From Phoronis australis (lineage: Eukaryota > Phoronida > Phoronidae): a stretch of 60,324 bases of DNA. How positions within the stretch are numbered: the stretch's first letter is position 1; every line of letters starts with the position of its first letter. The stretch is from the NCBI GenBank assembly GCA_002633005.1, contig NMRA01000218.1, positions 440,334 through 500,657 on the forward strand. Direction: 5' to 3'. Position numbers and translations under genes: made by a program. Below the pieces are notes generated by a model, which was not told the origin of the DNA, did not search any database, and worked only from the letters and a program-made list of their open reading frames with translations. Shown here one piece after another: positions 10,490 through 23,400 of this stretch.

Positions 10490-13400
10490 TCAAACTGCTA
10501 AAAACATCTGCCTTAAGTGTACACTTTTATTGTTTTTTTTTGATAAAAGTATGGGAAAATGTAGTTTTTTAAATTTAATGCCTTTTCAATTTCTAACCTG
10601 GAAAAATCCTGCAAGTGTACTCTTCCAAAAAAGGTAAATTCTGTCATTTTCAAGAACCATGCAGACCTTTCCAGGGTTAAAACTGAACTCAAATTTGATT
10701 GGTCAAATGGATTAAACAGAACCAGTCAAAACTTCCCTAACTTACATAAAGTGACCCAAATTGGTGAAATATTTTCATTATAACAGTACAGAATATTTTT
10801 AAAATTCAATTTAACTTCAGTTTTGGGGATAGATTCAGTCTACTTTCTTCAAAAATAATTTTGTTACATGTTTTCTACCTTGTGGTGCTGTGATCAGTTT
10901 CATTATTTTGCATTAAAATAATTGTTTATTCAAGGCTGCAGTACATCAAAACCATTTAGAATACGAGTGTGCTCTTTTTGGATGGTCACTAACACAGCGC
11001 CTCTCAATTCTTGTATTATTTGACAGGAATGAAATTGATTTAAATTTCATTGAAATTTTATTGTCCAATTTAATTTTGTTTAATTAAAAATGCACATGAT
11101 CATTTTTATCATGTGGTGCGTAACTTAAGATTGTGAAAACATTGATCTCACTTGGGGAAAAAATGAATAATTCATATAACCTCAAAGATTTTTGAATAAA
11201 TGACGAAACTCTGAAAAAATAGGTTTCTGGTTTTTGAAATCATTTGTTTCACCAATTTCCTTTTTAGAATTGTTTTGAAATATTTTGGAACAAAAGAAAT
11301 ACTTTCACCGAACCATGGTAATTCTTGAAGTGTTTTGTCGTTTTAAAAGTGGTTTGGTGACGATATGTTGTTAACCTACATGTAAAGGACTGTATCTTGT
11401 TTTAGCAACACAGTAAGCTATGGATTACCAAATATAGTTGTCTAAACTTGATATTTTTATGGCCTGAAATCTTTGGGTGCTATTTGCTGAAAAAAAGGCT
11501 ATTTTTGTGGCTGCAAAAATTAAAAAACTCGAAAATATATTTCAAAAATATATATAAATGGCTAAAGCTACCATTTGAGATTATTGAAGTGTTTCTGATG
11601 AAATTTGTATTTTGCTTTGCTCTGACAGTTCTATTTTGTAAAACATAGTATGCAGAGGGTGTTTTTGTATTCGTTCTCAGAAATGTATGCAACACTTTAA
11701 GTAATGTTATGTTTTTTTCCTGTTTGTTGTTGTAAAAATCTCATTGCATATTCGTGTTGCCATTTTTCACTTACCAATTGTAAAGTAATGCAGGGGAATC
11801 CCATACCCCTGTTACTTACTCATTGGAACTGGGAAAATAAAAAAATGAAAAATGTCTATTTTGTGTGTTCTGTGCTATCTGATAACCACTAAAAATAAGG
11901 TTGACAGAACACCTTTCATAACCCGAGTCTTTACCTCTCATGTTCTCTATACTATTTCAAATTTTGTGGTATTTTGTTTCAGTTGGTGGTTTCATTTCAT
12001 GTTATAACTTTTTTCTTCTGCAGGCAAAAATATAACACATAAAACTGAATTCCCTTCACTGGATATAAAGTGCAAAAACTTAATTCATAAAAAATATACT
12101 ATGCAAGTTTCCTTTCGAACATTGAATATCTGTTGGGGTCACAAAACCCTAAAGAAAATTACAGTGCCAACTGGTCCTTCCAAATTTTGACGTGTTCAAT
12201 TCAATCGCTGCATGGTTATCTCCACTACTCAATAGTGGCACTGATTCTGTTGTGGCAATTAAACATTCACCCTCAGTGCGATACTGAAAATTAGCTCAGT
12301 TTTTTGTTAAAAAGCCATAGAAGGGTCCTGGGGGAAAAGTTCACTTTCACAAAATCACGTTCCAGATACAACTCTTCATTCCATAATACTTTATAGATAT
12401 TCTATGTATTTGTAACATTTAGAGGGTGTTCAGAAGCTGAAAGAGAGGAATAGACATTAGGTCTTAATGAGCATGCACACCTTCATAATCATAAGTATCA
12501 CTTGCCAAGAAACTGGAGAATATGTCAACTCAGTTGACATGGAGAGTATGATGTGCTGCTATTGAAAATATTGAGTCCTTTTTGATTACATTCACGAAGC
12601 CCATTTTGAATGAGCAGCAAACAGGGTCATGCTGCACTTGTTAACGCGACATTCTTGTTACCCCCTCCATTTGTCAGTTTTTGCAGTATTTCACACCTGC
12701 TGTGTACCATTGCATATTTGATTAGCTTTTACTTTGTAGTGGTATTACTGAGTCATTTTATTTCCACTTGATGAAACAAGTATTTTCGAAAATTCGTTTG
12801 TCGTCTCTTGGTCAGTTTCTTTACCAATGTTCTGACGATACGAACGGAATGGAATAAAGGTTGTTAACAGCAACAAGTGTAATGTATCGAACCAATTTTG
12901 CATCGTCGTGGTTATTGTTACAGCGAGACAACAGGTGGCACTCCAAGTGATGACCGAAGCCTGATCAACTTCGGGGACCCGGCATCCGAGATGATTCTAG
13001 ATTAGGGGTCGAAATTATCGATGAGGATGCATTCTAGCCGATGACGGCACTTGGAGAAACAGTGCACAACAACAGTGTTTCAGGTAATTCCGTAGTCGAA
13101 AACTCCTCAGCATACTTGAGGATGCTGTCCGTGATGATTAGAATCTAAAATCAAGAAACAATATTTTGTGGTTTTGCTGAAACAATTGGTAAGGAACAGA
13201 AATTAAAACTCTAGTGTGACTGCAATGCAACTTAATGACAGAACTGTTAAATGTACCACATACCACTGACGTTATTACTTAACGTGTGCCGATAACGTGT
13301 ACCTACCTTGCTAATCAAATTAATTTCCAGGTAACTAACCGTTTTAACTTTCAGCGCAAGTTTGCAGCTTTGCTTTTATCCAACCATGCATGTAAGTAAA

Positions 13401-13560
13401 CAATTGACTATTTTTAGAATTTGTCTTTGGCATTTGCACACACCACATCATTCATAACCATATCTCCATGGTATGGGTTTATTCCCGTTGTGTTGCACAT
13501 CATAGATAGGTAGATGTCCTACTACGATATGTACTCCAACCGAGTGATTGTCAAAAATAG
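10490..13560. other. AT-rich intergenic stretch; nothing recognised
   Basis: About 3 kb of AT-rich sequence with many short A and T runs. No splice-bounded open frame, tandem repeat or recognisable element end stood out. The frames near 11448-11892 are low-complexity, dominated by Phe, Lys and Leu. Confidence 0.5.
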
Positions 13561-13564
13561 TGCT

Positions 13565-14964
13565 GTAACGATAACCACCACGGCGACGCCTCTTCAGCAG
13601 ATCTCATCACTGACTGCATCAAATTCTTCCTTGACACTGTGCTGATACTTAGGAACATCATCGACCTCCACATGCTGCTCCCGATGAAACCTCTGCATCC
13701 TACTTCGACTGGCATACAAAAACACTTTCGGTGTTGCTGACTTCCTTCCTTCTTTCTAGATCCAAAATATGCGCAATCACCTTGAGAATCTTGTCATGTC
13801 TTCACTGTATTTGCCTTCTGCCAAAGCCGACTTACAGGATGACAAAACGTGCTGTAAAGTGCAGCGCTCCCCACAACTGCTGCAAGAATCGTCTTTCCCC
13901 ATAACTTCAGGTTTGTCGGACTAGGGAGTACGTCATACACAGAACGCAGGATAAAACTTAATCTGTACTGGTCACATGAAATCAGGTCGTTTGCTATAAT
14001 GCTGTCCAGGCGCCCTGCTTTCTCAAACCAACAGCATGAGAATAGCGCTTCTCCTCTTCCTGATGACGTACTTAGTCTAACACCATAGAATGACGCTCTT
14101 GCCCTCTAGTTGTTTTCCACCAGTCTTAAACGGTTTCATGCCAAAGCCTTCACGTTCTCTAGAAACTGCCCCTACTAAATTTTTATGGTGAAGCCTGCTC
14201 TCTGCTGATCCTACTTCCTCCTCTGGACTCCACTTCCTTCCCGCAAAAACGTCAATCTTTACATCACTGATATCATCATCTTTCGAGTCCCTCAGAGTCA
14301 GGAAAGTCCTGCACTTAACGACTTAAAACTCTTCCACAATTATAGATCGTGTAGGTAGGTTTACTGCTGAAGACCTCATGTACAGGCCCAACCTGGTGAA
14401 ACTTGGCGGTATGCCTAACCACTTATTGCGCAACCAGCGGCTAACCAAGCGCTCCATCCTCTCCACTGCTGTAATAGGTAGATCGTACACTGTCAAAGGC
14501 CACATGGCCTTTGGGAATAGACCAAACTGGTAACACCACACCTTAAAGCGGCCAGGTAGTCCACACTTATCGATCTTCTGAAGATTTTCCTGTAAACTTT
14601 TTAGCGCTGCTTTTACATGGTCTCCATCCTTCAATGTGCTGTCATACTCTTTCCCCAGGTACTTCACTGACTTGTCAGACACCGAAGGTATCACATCTTC
14701 ATCCACCTTAAAAGCGAAATGTGGGTTAATCTTCCCTCGAACCAACACTAAACTCCTTGATTTTGCTACTTTGAACGCCATACGAGCCCACCTGGCTAGA
14801 TCACCCAAGGCTTTTAGAATCCGGCCTGCCCCTAATGCCGACTGACAGCAATTGTTCGCCGTGGTGGAAAAGTAGTTGACTGCATTGAAGGTAAGTTGTT
14901 CATCTTTGTTTGTCAGTATTTTAAAAACATGCATTTGCTGTGTCAACAAGAAAATATTTTTCAA
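13565..14964 (-). mobile_element. 5'-truncated LINE retrotransposon (RT C-terminus and 3' zinc-knuckle region)
   Basis: Reading the minus strand from 14964 downward, the frame first gives the end of a reverse transcriptase domain and continues, with stops and frame changes, to about 13570. Near 13790-13910 a conserved tail reads CSSCGERCTLQHVLSSC, a CxxC..H..C zinc knuckle typical of the 3' part of many animal LINEs. The catalytic palm (YxDD) should lie upstream but is absent, which fits the 5' truncation usual for LINE copies. The element is inactive. Confidence 0.75.
14323..14964 (-). pseudogene. reverse transcriptase C-terminal fragment
   Basis: The 213-codon frame contains ARWARMAFKVAKSRSLVL, then IPSVSDKSVKYLGKEYD, then ERLVSRWLRNKWLGIPPS. 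These blocks are characteristic of the thumb and connection region just C-terminal to the RT palm in non-LTR elements of invertebrates. The first 40 or so residues do not look like RT, so the start is a fusion with flanking sequence, not a genuine initiation. The frame stops at 14323, but homologous sequence continues beyond the stop. Confidence 0.7.
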
Positions 14965-16199
14965 GCATGCCTTTTACTATGATTATTTAGCATTGAGCCA
15001 AACACTGCAACTAAATGTGTGGCCAAAGGGAGTCATCATCTGAAAGCTGGGGTTATGCAAGTTTCCCCTCAAATGATTGTCTCTGGCCATACAACAACTT
15101 TTGTTTTATATATCTGAGATCAGAATCACTGATGTAATTGTTTGTGAGCCATGTGGCTTTTAAAAGTGTGCTGGAGGACTGGTTTAAAGACAGCACAAGT
15201 TATAAGATTACCATTTCTGTGTCAATCAGTTCAAAAACAAATTCTGGATATTTGGTTACAACTAGACGAGTTCACCCAATAGTGAAACAAAATTGGTAAA
15301 AACAATGTTTCAGTGATGGAGCATAAAAGTGGATGACTATAAACAACCAGAAGCAGAGATTAAGTCTTTGACCATGCAGGGATCTTGCTGTGGTTTAATA
15401 GACTGGTTACATAATTTGAAGGATTGATGCCCTATACTGCCAACTCCATTGATAAACAAAGCTCTTATTGTTGAATTGAGCTTCACTAACTTAAACTCAT
15501 TCTAATTTTAGACTTGAAGTGGTCAGTACCATCTAAATGAAAATGAAATGGAAGTGATAGGGAAAGAAAATAAAAATTGCACATTTATTCTGTAGCAATA
15601 AGAAATATTAAATTAAAAAGCACAACTTTCATAGTATATTAGACTTGTCATGAAATCAGAGGTGTACTTAAGTTAAAAGTTTGTACTAAATAAAACACTT
15701 AAATGACATGTGTAAAATAACCTCATAAGACTACTCATCTGTGTGACATGAATACTTATAACGTCATCAGCTATTTAAAAAAACATAAAATTTTCAAATT
15801 GCCGAATTGGTTCAAAACAAAGCTATGGTCTATGCATATTGCTTATTGTGTAACAAAGTCCTTTAAAAAGTTATTGTGCGTATGAGATTGGTGACCAATT
15901 TCCTAGCATTAGTGCAGTACATTAAATAACCAACATGGTTATCCTAGTATTCAAATGACTTCACCTATTCTTGAAAAGCAATTATTTTGATCTTTCAATT
16001 TTTTAATACATTTTTTCTCTATAACTTTAGTGAAAAGGTACTGCAAAAACACATGCTTCATGTTGTTACTGAACAAACTGCAAAATTTGTCGCATTCACT
16101 ACAACGGGATATCTTTCACAAGGTTAATTTTTCCTTTCCAGTGCATTGTGCTCAGCCTGTACTAACTCTGTAATTCACGTATAATCCTGATATTTTTAG
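14965..16199. other. AT-rich spacer; nothing recognised
   Basis: No exon or element end could be supported. If the SGNH gene that begins visibly at 16200 has its nucleophile (GDS) exon nearby, I would expect it upstream of here or within this stretch, but I could not find it. Confidence 0.4.
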
Positions 16200-16377
16200 C
16201 CACAGATATCTCTGATGCTCGACCTGATGTTGTGCTTCTTCACGGAGGGACGAACAACGTCGCAGCCAATCACCACTTGGGCACCTTGAGGGAGGAGCAC
16301 CGACGATGGGTGGAGGTGACACGGCAGATGTTCGATGGTCCTATTGTTCTGTCTGCCATACTTCCTTGTTGGGATAG
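16200..16377 (+). CDS. SGNH-hydrolase-like protein, exon with GGTNN block
   Basis: The exon lies between acceptor TATTTTTAG and donor GATAG|GTATTA. It reads TDISDARPDVVLLHGGTNNV, then helices, then GPIVLSAILPCWDR. The hydrophobic strand plus GGTNN matches block III (GxND) of SGNH/GDSL esterases, whose Asn stabilises the oxyanion; the last strand is also typical. The nucleophile Ser block is not visible upstream. Such SGNH domains occur in several transposon-encoded proteins, and the neighbouring Ulp1 and MULE sequences favour a transposon origin. Host origin cannot be excluded. Confidence 0.65.
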
Positions 16378-16845
16378 GTATTACACAGAAAGCTTACTTT
16401 GCCTGAATTATTGCAAGCGATACCGTGAAGAGGGCACATCCCAAAAATCTTAATAATGGACTCCGAAAATACACTCCGTAATGGAGTGTTTTGGCTCAGT
16501 TAAAATTTAAGACTAACAGAACACTCGCTTCAGGTTTGAACCTGAGATGTAAATACACAATCTCATTACGAATAAATTTTCTTAATTGGAAAACTACTTG
16601 ATAAACAAAATTTGTTGACACAAGGTATACCAGATTTAGAACCTTATTAAAATGTACCATGTTTACAGAGAACGTTAGCAGTGATATAACATTACAAACT
16701 TACAAGTTCCGGTTTTATTACCTAATGTATGCAAGTCTAACCTGGTTGGCCATAGTGAACTGTCATTATAACAAACAGATTTCATTGTTACGATGTTCCA
16801 CGCCATAATGAAATAGTAATTGAAGTGTTTACACGTTCTTCTCAG

Positions 16846-16972
16846 ATTTGCTTCCAAGGTTGCCACCTACAACAACTACTATTTAAGACCGTTGGCAGAG
16901 AAGATGGGAACTCATTTCCTCTCTTATGACAGGCTCTTCTCTCCAGAAAAGATTGAAAAAAGTTCTTGCAAA
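16846..16972 (+). CDS. SGNH-hydrolase-like protein, middle exon (one-base slip near the end)
   Basis: Acceptor TTCTCAG, donor AAA|GTGAGC. It joins the previous exon through a split Arg codon and reads FASKVATYNNYYLRPLAEKM, then GTHFLSYDRLFSPEKIEK. As written, the A6 run near 16956 puts the end of the exon out of phase with the next exon. With one A fewer the end would read IEKVLAK and the phase would fit the DCLHPS exon exactly. This is either a sequencing slip or a frameshift mutation in a decaying copy. Confidence 0.6.
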
Positions 16973-17197
16973 GTGAGCAATCATATGTAATTCATATGTA
17001 ATTTGGTTTTTATGTGCCAATAAACATTTTATTGGCCGATATGATTGATACTGTGTTCTTATCTTAAAAAATCTCTCCTACCCAAGATATAGTAAAACAT
17101 ATGCTATATGTCACTGAAATGTCAATTTCTAGTTAAGGATCTGAACTTGTTTTCTAGAACTTTTCCTACTTTGAACTTGTCTTCATTAACTTTACAG

Positions 17198-17326
17198 GGA
17201 CTGTCTCCACCCTTCGCAGGAAGGGAATTGCGAGATCATGAAATACCTTATTAAGAAAGCATCCGATGTCGTCAGGCCTGAATTGAAGATGTTCTCCGTG
17301 GATGACTTTCCGCCACTCACTGATGT
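17198..17326 (+). CDS. SGNH-hydrolase-like protein, catalytic D-H exon
   Basis: Acceptor TTTACAG, donor GATGT|GTAAGT. In the frame that fits the downstream exons it reads DCLHPSQEGNCEIMKYLIKK and then VDDFPPLTD. D-x-x-H-P-S is block V of SGNH hydrolases, supplying the catalytic Asp and His. Its match in position and spacing to the GGTNN exon makes the domain call firm. The acidic DDFPPL tail is the boundary of the hydrolase domain. Confidence 0.65.
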
Positions 17327-17619
17327 GTAAGTATATCTTGAAATGCCTTAATTTATTTGGACGCTTCTAAAAAGGCTTTATCAAACACATTATACCTATG
17401 ACTCTATCCGTTGCTCTTTAAGTTAATACTTGTTTAAATAGTGCAGCAATTACTGGACTTGTTATTGAATGGCAATGGCGGAGTGTATACAATAATTCTT
17501 GCATTTTTAAGCTGATCATGCTCACAGATATGGACCTGCAATTAAGCCACTTCATGAATGGAAAAACTCATTAATTAATTGTTTTGCACGTCTGTGATGA
17601 CTTAACCTTACAATTTCAG

Positions 17620-17708
17620 TGTCTTGAGTGACACACCTGGTGGAACTGGTTACAGAGACGCTGTTAATCAACCTTCGCTGCCTAAGCCATCGCCATCACC
17701 ACCTATTT
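17620..17708 (+). CDS. linker exon after the SGNH domain
   Basis: Acceptor CAATTTCAG, donor ATTT|GTAAGT. It continues in frame from the split Val codon as VLSDTPGGTGYRDAVNQPSL and then a Pro/Ser-rich run. It carries no recognisable domain. Its support is splice sites and frame continuity with its neighbours on both sides. Confidence 0.5.
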
Positions 17709-17884
17709 GTAAGTTTGGAGTCCTAGAAACGAACATAGTGTTCTGATTCATTTACTAGCCGTCTTGAATGTCCATGCAGGCACAGCACTGACTGTCAGTA
17801 ACCAGACAGGCTTAAATTGTAAGAGTTTTACAGATGACAAGTTCGTATCAGGTATTTTTGATTGAGCATTATAACATTTTACAG

Positions 17885-17955
17885 ATGAGGTTCCTTATAT
17901 CCATCATCATAAGCCAGATGTCTTTACTCTTTTTGGCAACTCTCAAGCGATAGGG
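17885..17955 (+). CDS. short linker exon
   Basis: Acceptor TTTTACAG, donor GGG|GTAAGT. The split Tyr codon joins the preceding exon and the exon reads EVPYIHHHKPDVFTLFGNSQ, ending AIG. No domain is visible. It ends in phase 0. Confidence 0.45.
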
Positions 17956-18312
17956 GTAAGTTGCAGGCCTATTGGTGATGTTACCAGAGTTGTTGGTTGT
18001 CGAATGCTTATAACTACCTACCTTAACTGCTACCTCTTCTGGTATTCTGCATGGTATTCTCATCATCATATTAATGTGATGAAAGCAAAGCAATCCTTAA
18101 AGCCAGAACAACTTTCATTCATTTGAAGAACAAAATTCTAGTTCAGTTCATTCATTTGTATGGGTCACATAAGTTGAGGAGCACATCGTCACCATAAACA
18201 GTCCTAAACATGTCAAAAATACTGATTTGATTGTAAGACTTCAGCCTCTATGTAACTGTGTAAAGAAAAATATTCTCTTTTCATATTTTACTCATATAAT
18301 AAAAGTATTTCT

Positions 18313-18560
18313 CATGCCAACACCATGGACTGTGATGCGTTTTCAAACACCACCACAGTCTGCATACACATTGGTCCCTCCAGCTTAACAGTTAAGAAGT
18401 ATCTCAAACGCCGATCCAAACCAAAACGACAGACCTCCAAGACAGCTGACGGTTGGACTCAGGTCAAACAACGAAGGAGGCATCATAAGCGGCACCGACC
18501 GCACCTACATAATATGATGGAAAACACGCGTGTCCTTCTGGCAGACGGCCATATCATTGG
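18313..18560 (+). CDS. basic region, probable exon of the SGNH/Ulp1 composite
   Basis: The open frame contains MDCDAFSNTTTVCIHIGPSS followed by a strongly basic Lys/Arg/His-rich stretch (KKYLKRRSKPKRQ, then KQRRRHHKRHRPH) and ends at donor GGG|GTAAAT. A basic stretch like this can act as a nuclear-localisation or nucleic-acid-binding segment. The acceptor is not clear, so the left edge is approximate. The ATG at 18325 might alternatively be a translation start. Confidence 0.4.
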
Positions 18561-18731
18561 GGTAAATAAATTAGTAACGAATTGTAAAAGGAATTAAGTT
18601 TATTCCACTTGAAAGCCATGCCTAAAATACAAGCTCTTAAGAAAGTGCTCAAGTATTACTAATTATCTTCAAATTAATATTATTGCAGTTACGAATGACT
18701 TTTAACCAATTTAGTCTTCTTGTTTGAAGAG

Positions 18732-18929
18732 TGAATCAAATGTTGAACAGCCCACAAAGAGAGCAACACAGTCCACCATCAGCCGACAACAACCACTCAC
18801 CCTCCTACTTCACCCGTTCCTTGTTCAGTGACTCGACGGCCTCAAGTTGTTAGCCAGCCGCTGTGTGCAGAGTGCACAACTATGCAATCTGTGGATGAGC
18901 TGATAGCACACTTGAAGCAGGAACATGAT
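18732..18929 (+). CDS. C2H2 zinc-finger exon with an internal frameshift
   Basis: The right half reads LCAECTTMQSVDELIAHLKQ then EHD before donor GAT|GTAAGC: a C-x2-C...H-x4-H finger. The left half (SNVEQPTKRATQSTISRQQP) is open in a different frame, so one indel near 18790 is needed to join them. The donor is phase 0 and matches the phase-0 acceptor at 20455, so this exon could splice directly onto the Ulp1 frame. Confidence 0.45.
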
Positions 18930-20001
18930 GTAAGCATTGATAGCAACTGAAAACAGTCATTTGGGAGACTCAAAACTACCGTCAGAGGTCCTAAAGTCGC
19001 GAGTGCCCTAAAGTCTTGAACGATCGTATTTCCTCTTCTGCGCGGTCCTGCGACATCTGGCGTTGAAGTTTACAGCGTTCGTCGGCTTACGAACGTCAAA
19101 CGAATACCCGGACGTGTTCGTATTCACAATATGATAACAAACAGTGAGTGAGTGGTTTCTTTTTTCAAATGTATCTTAAAAACAGCATATTTCACTAGTT
19201 CACTTTTTGGGCATTTTTGGGATATATTTTCGAAAATATTTATCGTTCAGATTTACTCAAACACGCCTCCAGGGGTTGCTTGAACAATGTATCAAAATGT
19301 CCCAGGGCCGGTCAAGTTTTGTAAGGCCAAAACAATAAAATACAGAGCGATAATTGGTGCCGGGCTCTTCGCGTTTTACGTGAACAACCTCATTGAAAAC
19401 GTCTGTGCACATCAAAGTTGGGTGCAAAACTTATAACAATTTATTTCAATTGAAACTGAATTAATAAACAATGCAATGCATTTTTATGTTATCTAAAGTA
19501 ACTGTAAGCACTGTAGTTGACTTATGTGGTCATACTTCGTGCATTTCTGTCTAAACGAAACGTTCACAACTTTAGGGCCTCATTCAAAATGGCCAGCGAT
19601 ATCAGCGACAGTTTTAAAACTCTGCTTACGGATACAAAGAAGGATTAAGGTTGTCAAAACACGTATATTTGTGAAGGCTGATATATGTCCATGACATCAC
19701 ATGAGCAGTTGCAAACGGGCACTGGATAGTATGACAATCAACTGCTTATTATGCTTATATTCACGACTTTAGGTCACCGGTGTATACTTTCATTTTAGGC
19801 CTATGGTTTTCTGTACTATACCATGGGAGAGGTTAACACTTGGCATACTCTTTTTTTCAACTCATATGGTGTAAGTTAGAGTAGAAGTTACATTAAGATT
19901 TTTGCTTTGCTTTCTTTGTACATCCAGGTGATTTATGCCTTCTGCTAACTTGTTTCATGAATTTTTACTTCTTATAGCCAGCTGAAGGTATAAAGCTATG
20001 A
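18930..20001. other. probable intron; no exon recognised
   Basis: It lies between the C2H2 exon donor and the Ulp1 exon. I found no conserved coding block. The stretch 18970-19150, somewhat richer in CG dinucleotides, could be an inserted element, but no ends were found. Confidence 0.35.
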
Positions 20002-20385
20002 ATGGATAGTGGGTTAGCAGCAACAGCATTTGTCTTTTGGTGCAGTGACAAGATTGGCGGTAAGTTAACTACAGCAGGTATTATGGACAGGCTAACCTGT
20101 GACAAGGCCAATGATGACAGCAACATTGGCTACAGTGATGGCGGTGATGATGGCAACTTGGGAGATGGGAATGACTACGGTAACAACACGGACTTCAGTG
20201 TACATGCAGGAGACAAATGTGATGACAAGGAAGAGGTATACTTTGATTGTGGTTGTATTAATAACATCTTTCCTTTCAGGCACACTCGCGAACATAATGT
20301 TCAAAATGACAATAATAGTCGGCTTCATGGAGGTGAGTTCAATTGTGATGAAATTCATGAAATAAGTGACAGCGATGAAGACTAA
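20002..20385 (+). CDS. acidic low-complexity frame, uncertain
   Basis: 127 codons rich in Asp, Gly and Asn (DGGDDGNLGDGNDYGNN) with a C-terminal acidic run ISDSDED. It contains plausible internal splice sites (donors GGCG|GTAAGT and GAAGAG|GTATAC, acceptor CCTTTCAG at 20279), so it may be part exon and part intron. No known domain. It sits just before the Ulp1 exon on the same strand and may be a 5' part of that transcript or chance. Confidence 0.3.
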   Translation: MDSGLAATAFVFWCSDKIGGKLTTAGIMDRLTCDKANDDSNIGYSDGGDDGNLGDGNDYGNNTDFSVHAGDKCDDKEEVYFDCGCINNIFPFRHTREHNVQNDNNSRLHGGEFNCDEIHEISDSDED

Positions 20386-20454
20386 AGCTACACGTTTGTT
20401 ACCCACATATTAAATAGGGGCGAGTTAGTTGATTTTGATTTTCCATCTGTTCAG

Positions 20455-23400
20455 TTGTCTTCAAAACTAATTATATGCAATGTTGACAAAAGCTTAATTT
20501 ATAATCCCACTTCAAGTACTGTAATGCCACCAAAAAGGCAAATTGATAATGCCCGTCAGCTATTGCGCAAACACAATTTTGCCAATGCCGTTCAGTTAGA
20601 CTATGAAACATTCTCAAAAGCAGGATTTGAATACTTTGGCAATTTGTTTGAAGCCAAAGGTATATCAGCTAAGGTAACTCACGAAATAACATGGCTAAGT
20701 AACAGTGATCAGTATTTGAAAGGTATGTTTGTTAAGCCGGTCGGTAAACAACATGTTTTAAGCTTTCAGCAACAACTTCTTACAGGAAAAAATGGTGGCC
20801 GCTTTGAGGCACATCCAGACTTGTTGCTAAAGGATGTGGAAGATCTGCTATGTAATTATTGGTTAAATGATTTACTTATTTCAAAGTTTGCATCAATTCA
20901 AAAAATAGCAATACCTTTTGTACAATTATTCAACTGTACCACAGACTTAAATGACTTAAAAGCCAGGATTGAAAACCGAGATGGACCTCATCAAAGCAAT
21001 TTCAACATTGTACTCATACTCCATGTAGGCTTAAATGCTGATGTGTCCACATTCCTCAATCAGAATCAAAGTGGAGATATAGCAAATCATTGGGCACTCT
21101 CAGTGTACTCATACAAGGACCAAACTTTGGTGTATGCAGACACCAATGGTTGGGACATTTCTGACGAGTTTGTTGATAGGTTTCAACTTTTACGTACCAT
21201 GTTAGGCAAAGGAGTATCTAAAACAGTAAAAGTTCATGATCCGAATGGAACTGTTTTCATTCGCAACAAAAGTGCAAAGCATTCTTGCACACATTTGTGT
21301 TCTCAATCGTACCCACTTCAAACATGCGGCACAGTTTGTGGAGTTGCAGCAACAATTGGAATGGCTCTTGCTACATGTGACAACAGATCATTTTCACAGA
21401 TTGTCAACGGTTTCAAGGTTGTCAAGTTAGGCCATATCCGAAACATATCCGAGCAATCCAGCTTATACAGACTAGTTTTGATAAACTGGCTCATGTCAAA
21501 TGACATCATTATTGACAATTTGTTTTTAAAGCCAAAACTACAACTTAACAAATTGGGCAAAGGGACAAAAATCACCGAGGGCACTGGTAGATGTAATAAT
21601 GTACAGGTCGATAAAACTGAAAACAGCATGGACACTGATATTTCTTCCAGTACTACTGATATTGCATCCAGTACTACACCTGACAATCAAACAATCACTT
21701 GTGAGAAAGCATTTTCAACAACAAAGTCAAAGTTGCAACTCAATAGATTGGGAAAAGGGGGAATAACTAATGACAAGAACATTAATAGTTCTAATAGTGT
21801 GCATCTAAGCACAAACATTGTGGATACTAGTGTTACCCCAATGTCAAACGTCCAAGTCAAATTTGGTGAGGAGGTGCATACCTCTAAACAACAAATGATC
21901 AGCCAAAGTACAAAGTTTACTAACAGCACAGCTAATACAGAAAAGAAGCACCATCATACCAAGTCATCACTTAAAACTACAGAGGACAATTCTGTCTCAA
22001 GCCACCATTCAGTTAACCTTGACTTTACCAATATGTCGTCACTGGTAGCCAGCAATCCTAAAGTGTATGCAGATAGTCAATACCTAAGGTTACAGTGTAT
22101 ACTACCCAATGGAATCAAGGTGTCCAAACAATTTCACTGTTCTTCAGACCAGAAGAATGATGGTTTAGCCATGCAAAATATTCAAGATTTTTTAAATAGT
22201 CAGGCATGTAGGATTTGGCTTACTTCAAGGATGGCAAAGTCATCTAAGAAACTTGGAAATAAGAACCTGGACTGGCAATATTTGGGTGAAGTACGTATTG
22301 GTCCTGAAGCATTGGAATACGTTGAGTCGTATTTGTTCAACTTAAATCAAGCAGTAAAAGTTGCTGAACCCGATTGCACATCAGCTGTTTACCATAAGGA
22401 CACACCTAGGACCTCTGTTACTAGTCATGAAAAATGGGGGAAAAGTAGTCGTGGGAAAGGGGGAAAAACTAACAGACTAGATCAAAAATTTGAGTACACC
22501 GGTACATCTGTCAATAAAAATATTATTACATGGTATTTGACTTGTGCATCTCAAACCGACCAATGCAGAAGTGATTGTGGCAAATTACTGACAAACTTCA
22601 AGACCACAATTGTCAATGATGAGTGTACTAATTGTCGTTTTCATTTGAAGAGTAATAAAAAGTGTGATAATTGTGGCAAAAAATACTCCAGTAGATGGTA
22701 CACTGACGACAAAACAAGATGCAGAACTTGTTATGCATATAAGCAGAAACATTTGACTGACAGGGAATCAGATAAATGCAAAATAGCAGTGAAAGATGCA
22801 GTTGAACATGACCATCTTAAATGTAAGTGGCAACTAAAATTGGTGGTGAACACTAGGAATACTGACATTTATGAAATTTATGCAAGCAGCAAAAATAGTA
22901 AATATCACACCAGTCAGCCAGTGGCACTAAGTAAGAGACCGCCCCTTAGTGTGGATGAGATGAAGCCTTTGACTGAAATTCAGGGAAGTGGTTATGACCC
23001 GTACAGACCTATATTACCAAGACCTGACAAGTCAAAAGAAACATTTTGTGGGAGGAAAACAAAAAGAAAAGCTACAAGAAAAAATTTTATTGAAGTTGCA
23101 CAATCTGGAAGAAAAGCACTGGGTAAGGACATAATAGGATCTATACGAACCAAAACTGGTGAGGTGGAAAATGCAATAGACTTGTCTACTTATATACAAG
23201 ACCCTGTTCCTGTGAAGAAATTCAAGCCAATAAAAGAAAACCAGTGTTCACAGTACATAGCTTCCAACTTCAGCAATGAAATACTCGAGGAGTTGCAGGT
23301 TTGTAACACTTGTATTTTAGAAGGTGTCAGCAAACCATTTTATTTTACAAATGAGAAATCACTAGAAAGACACATTGAATTTAAGCACAAGAAGAGGAGG

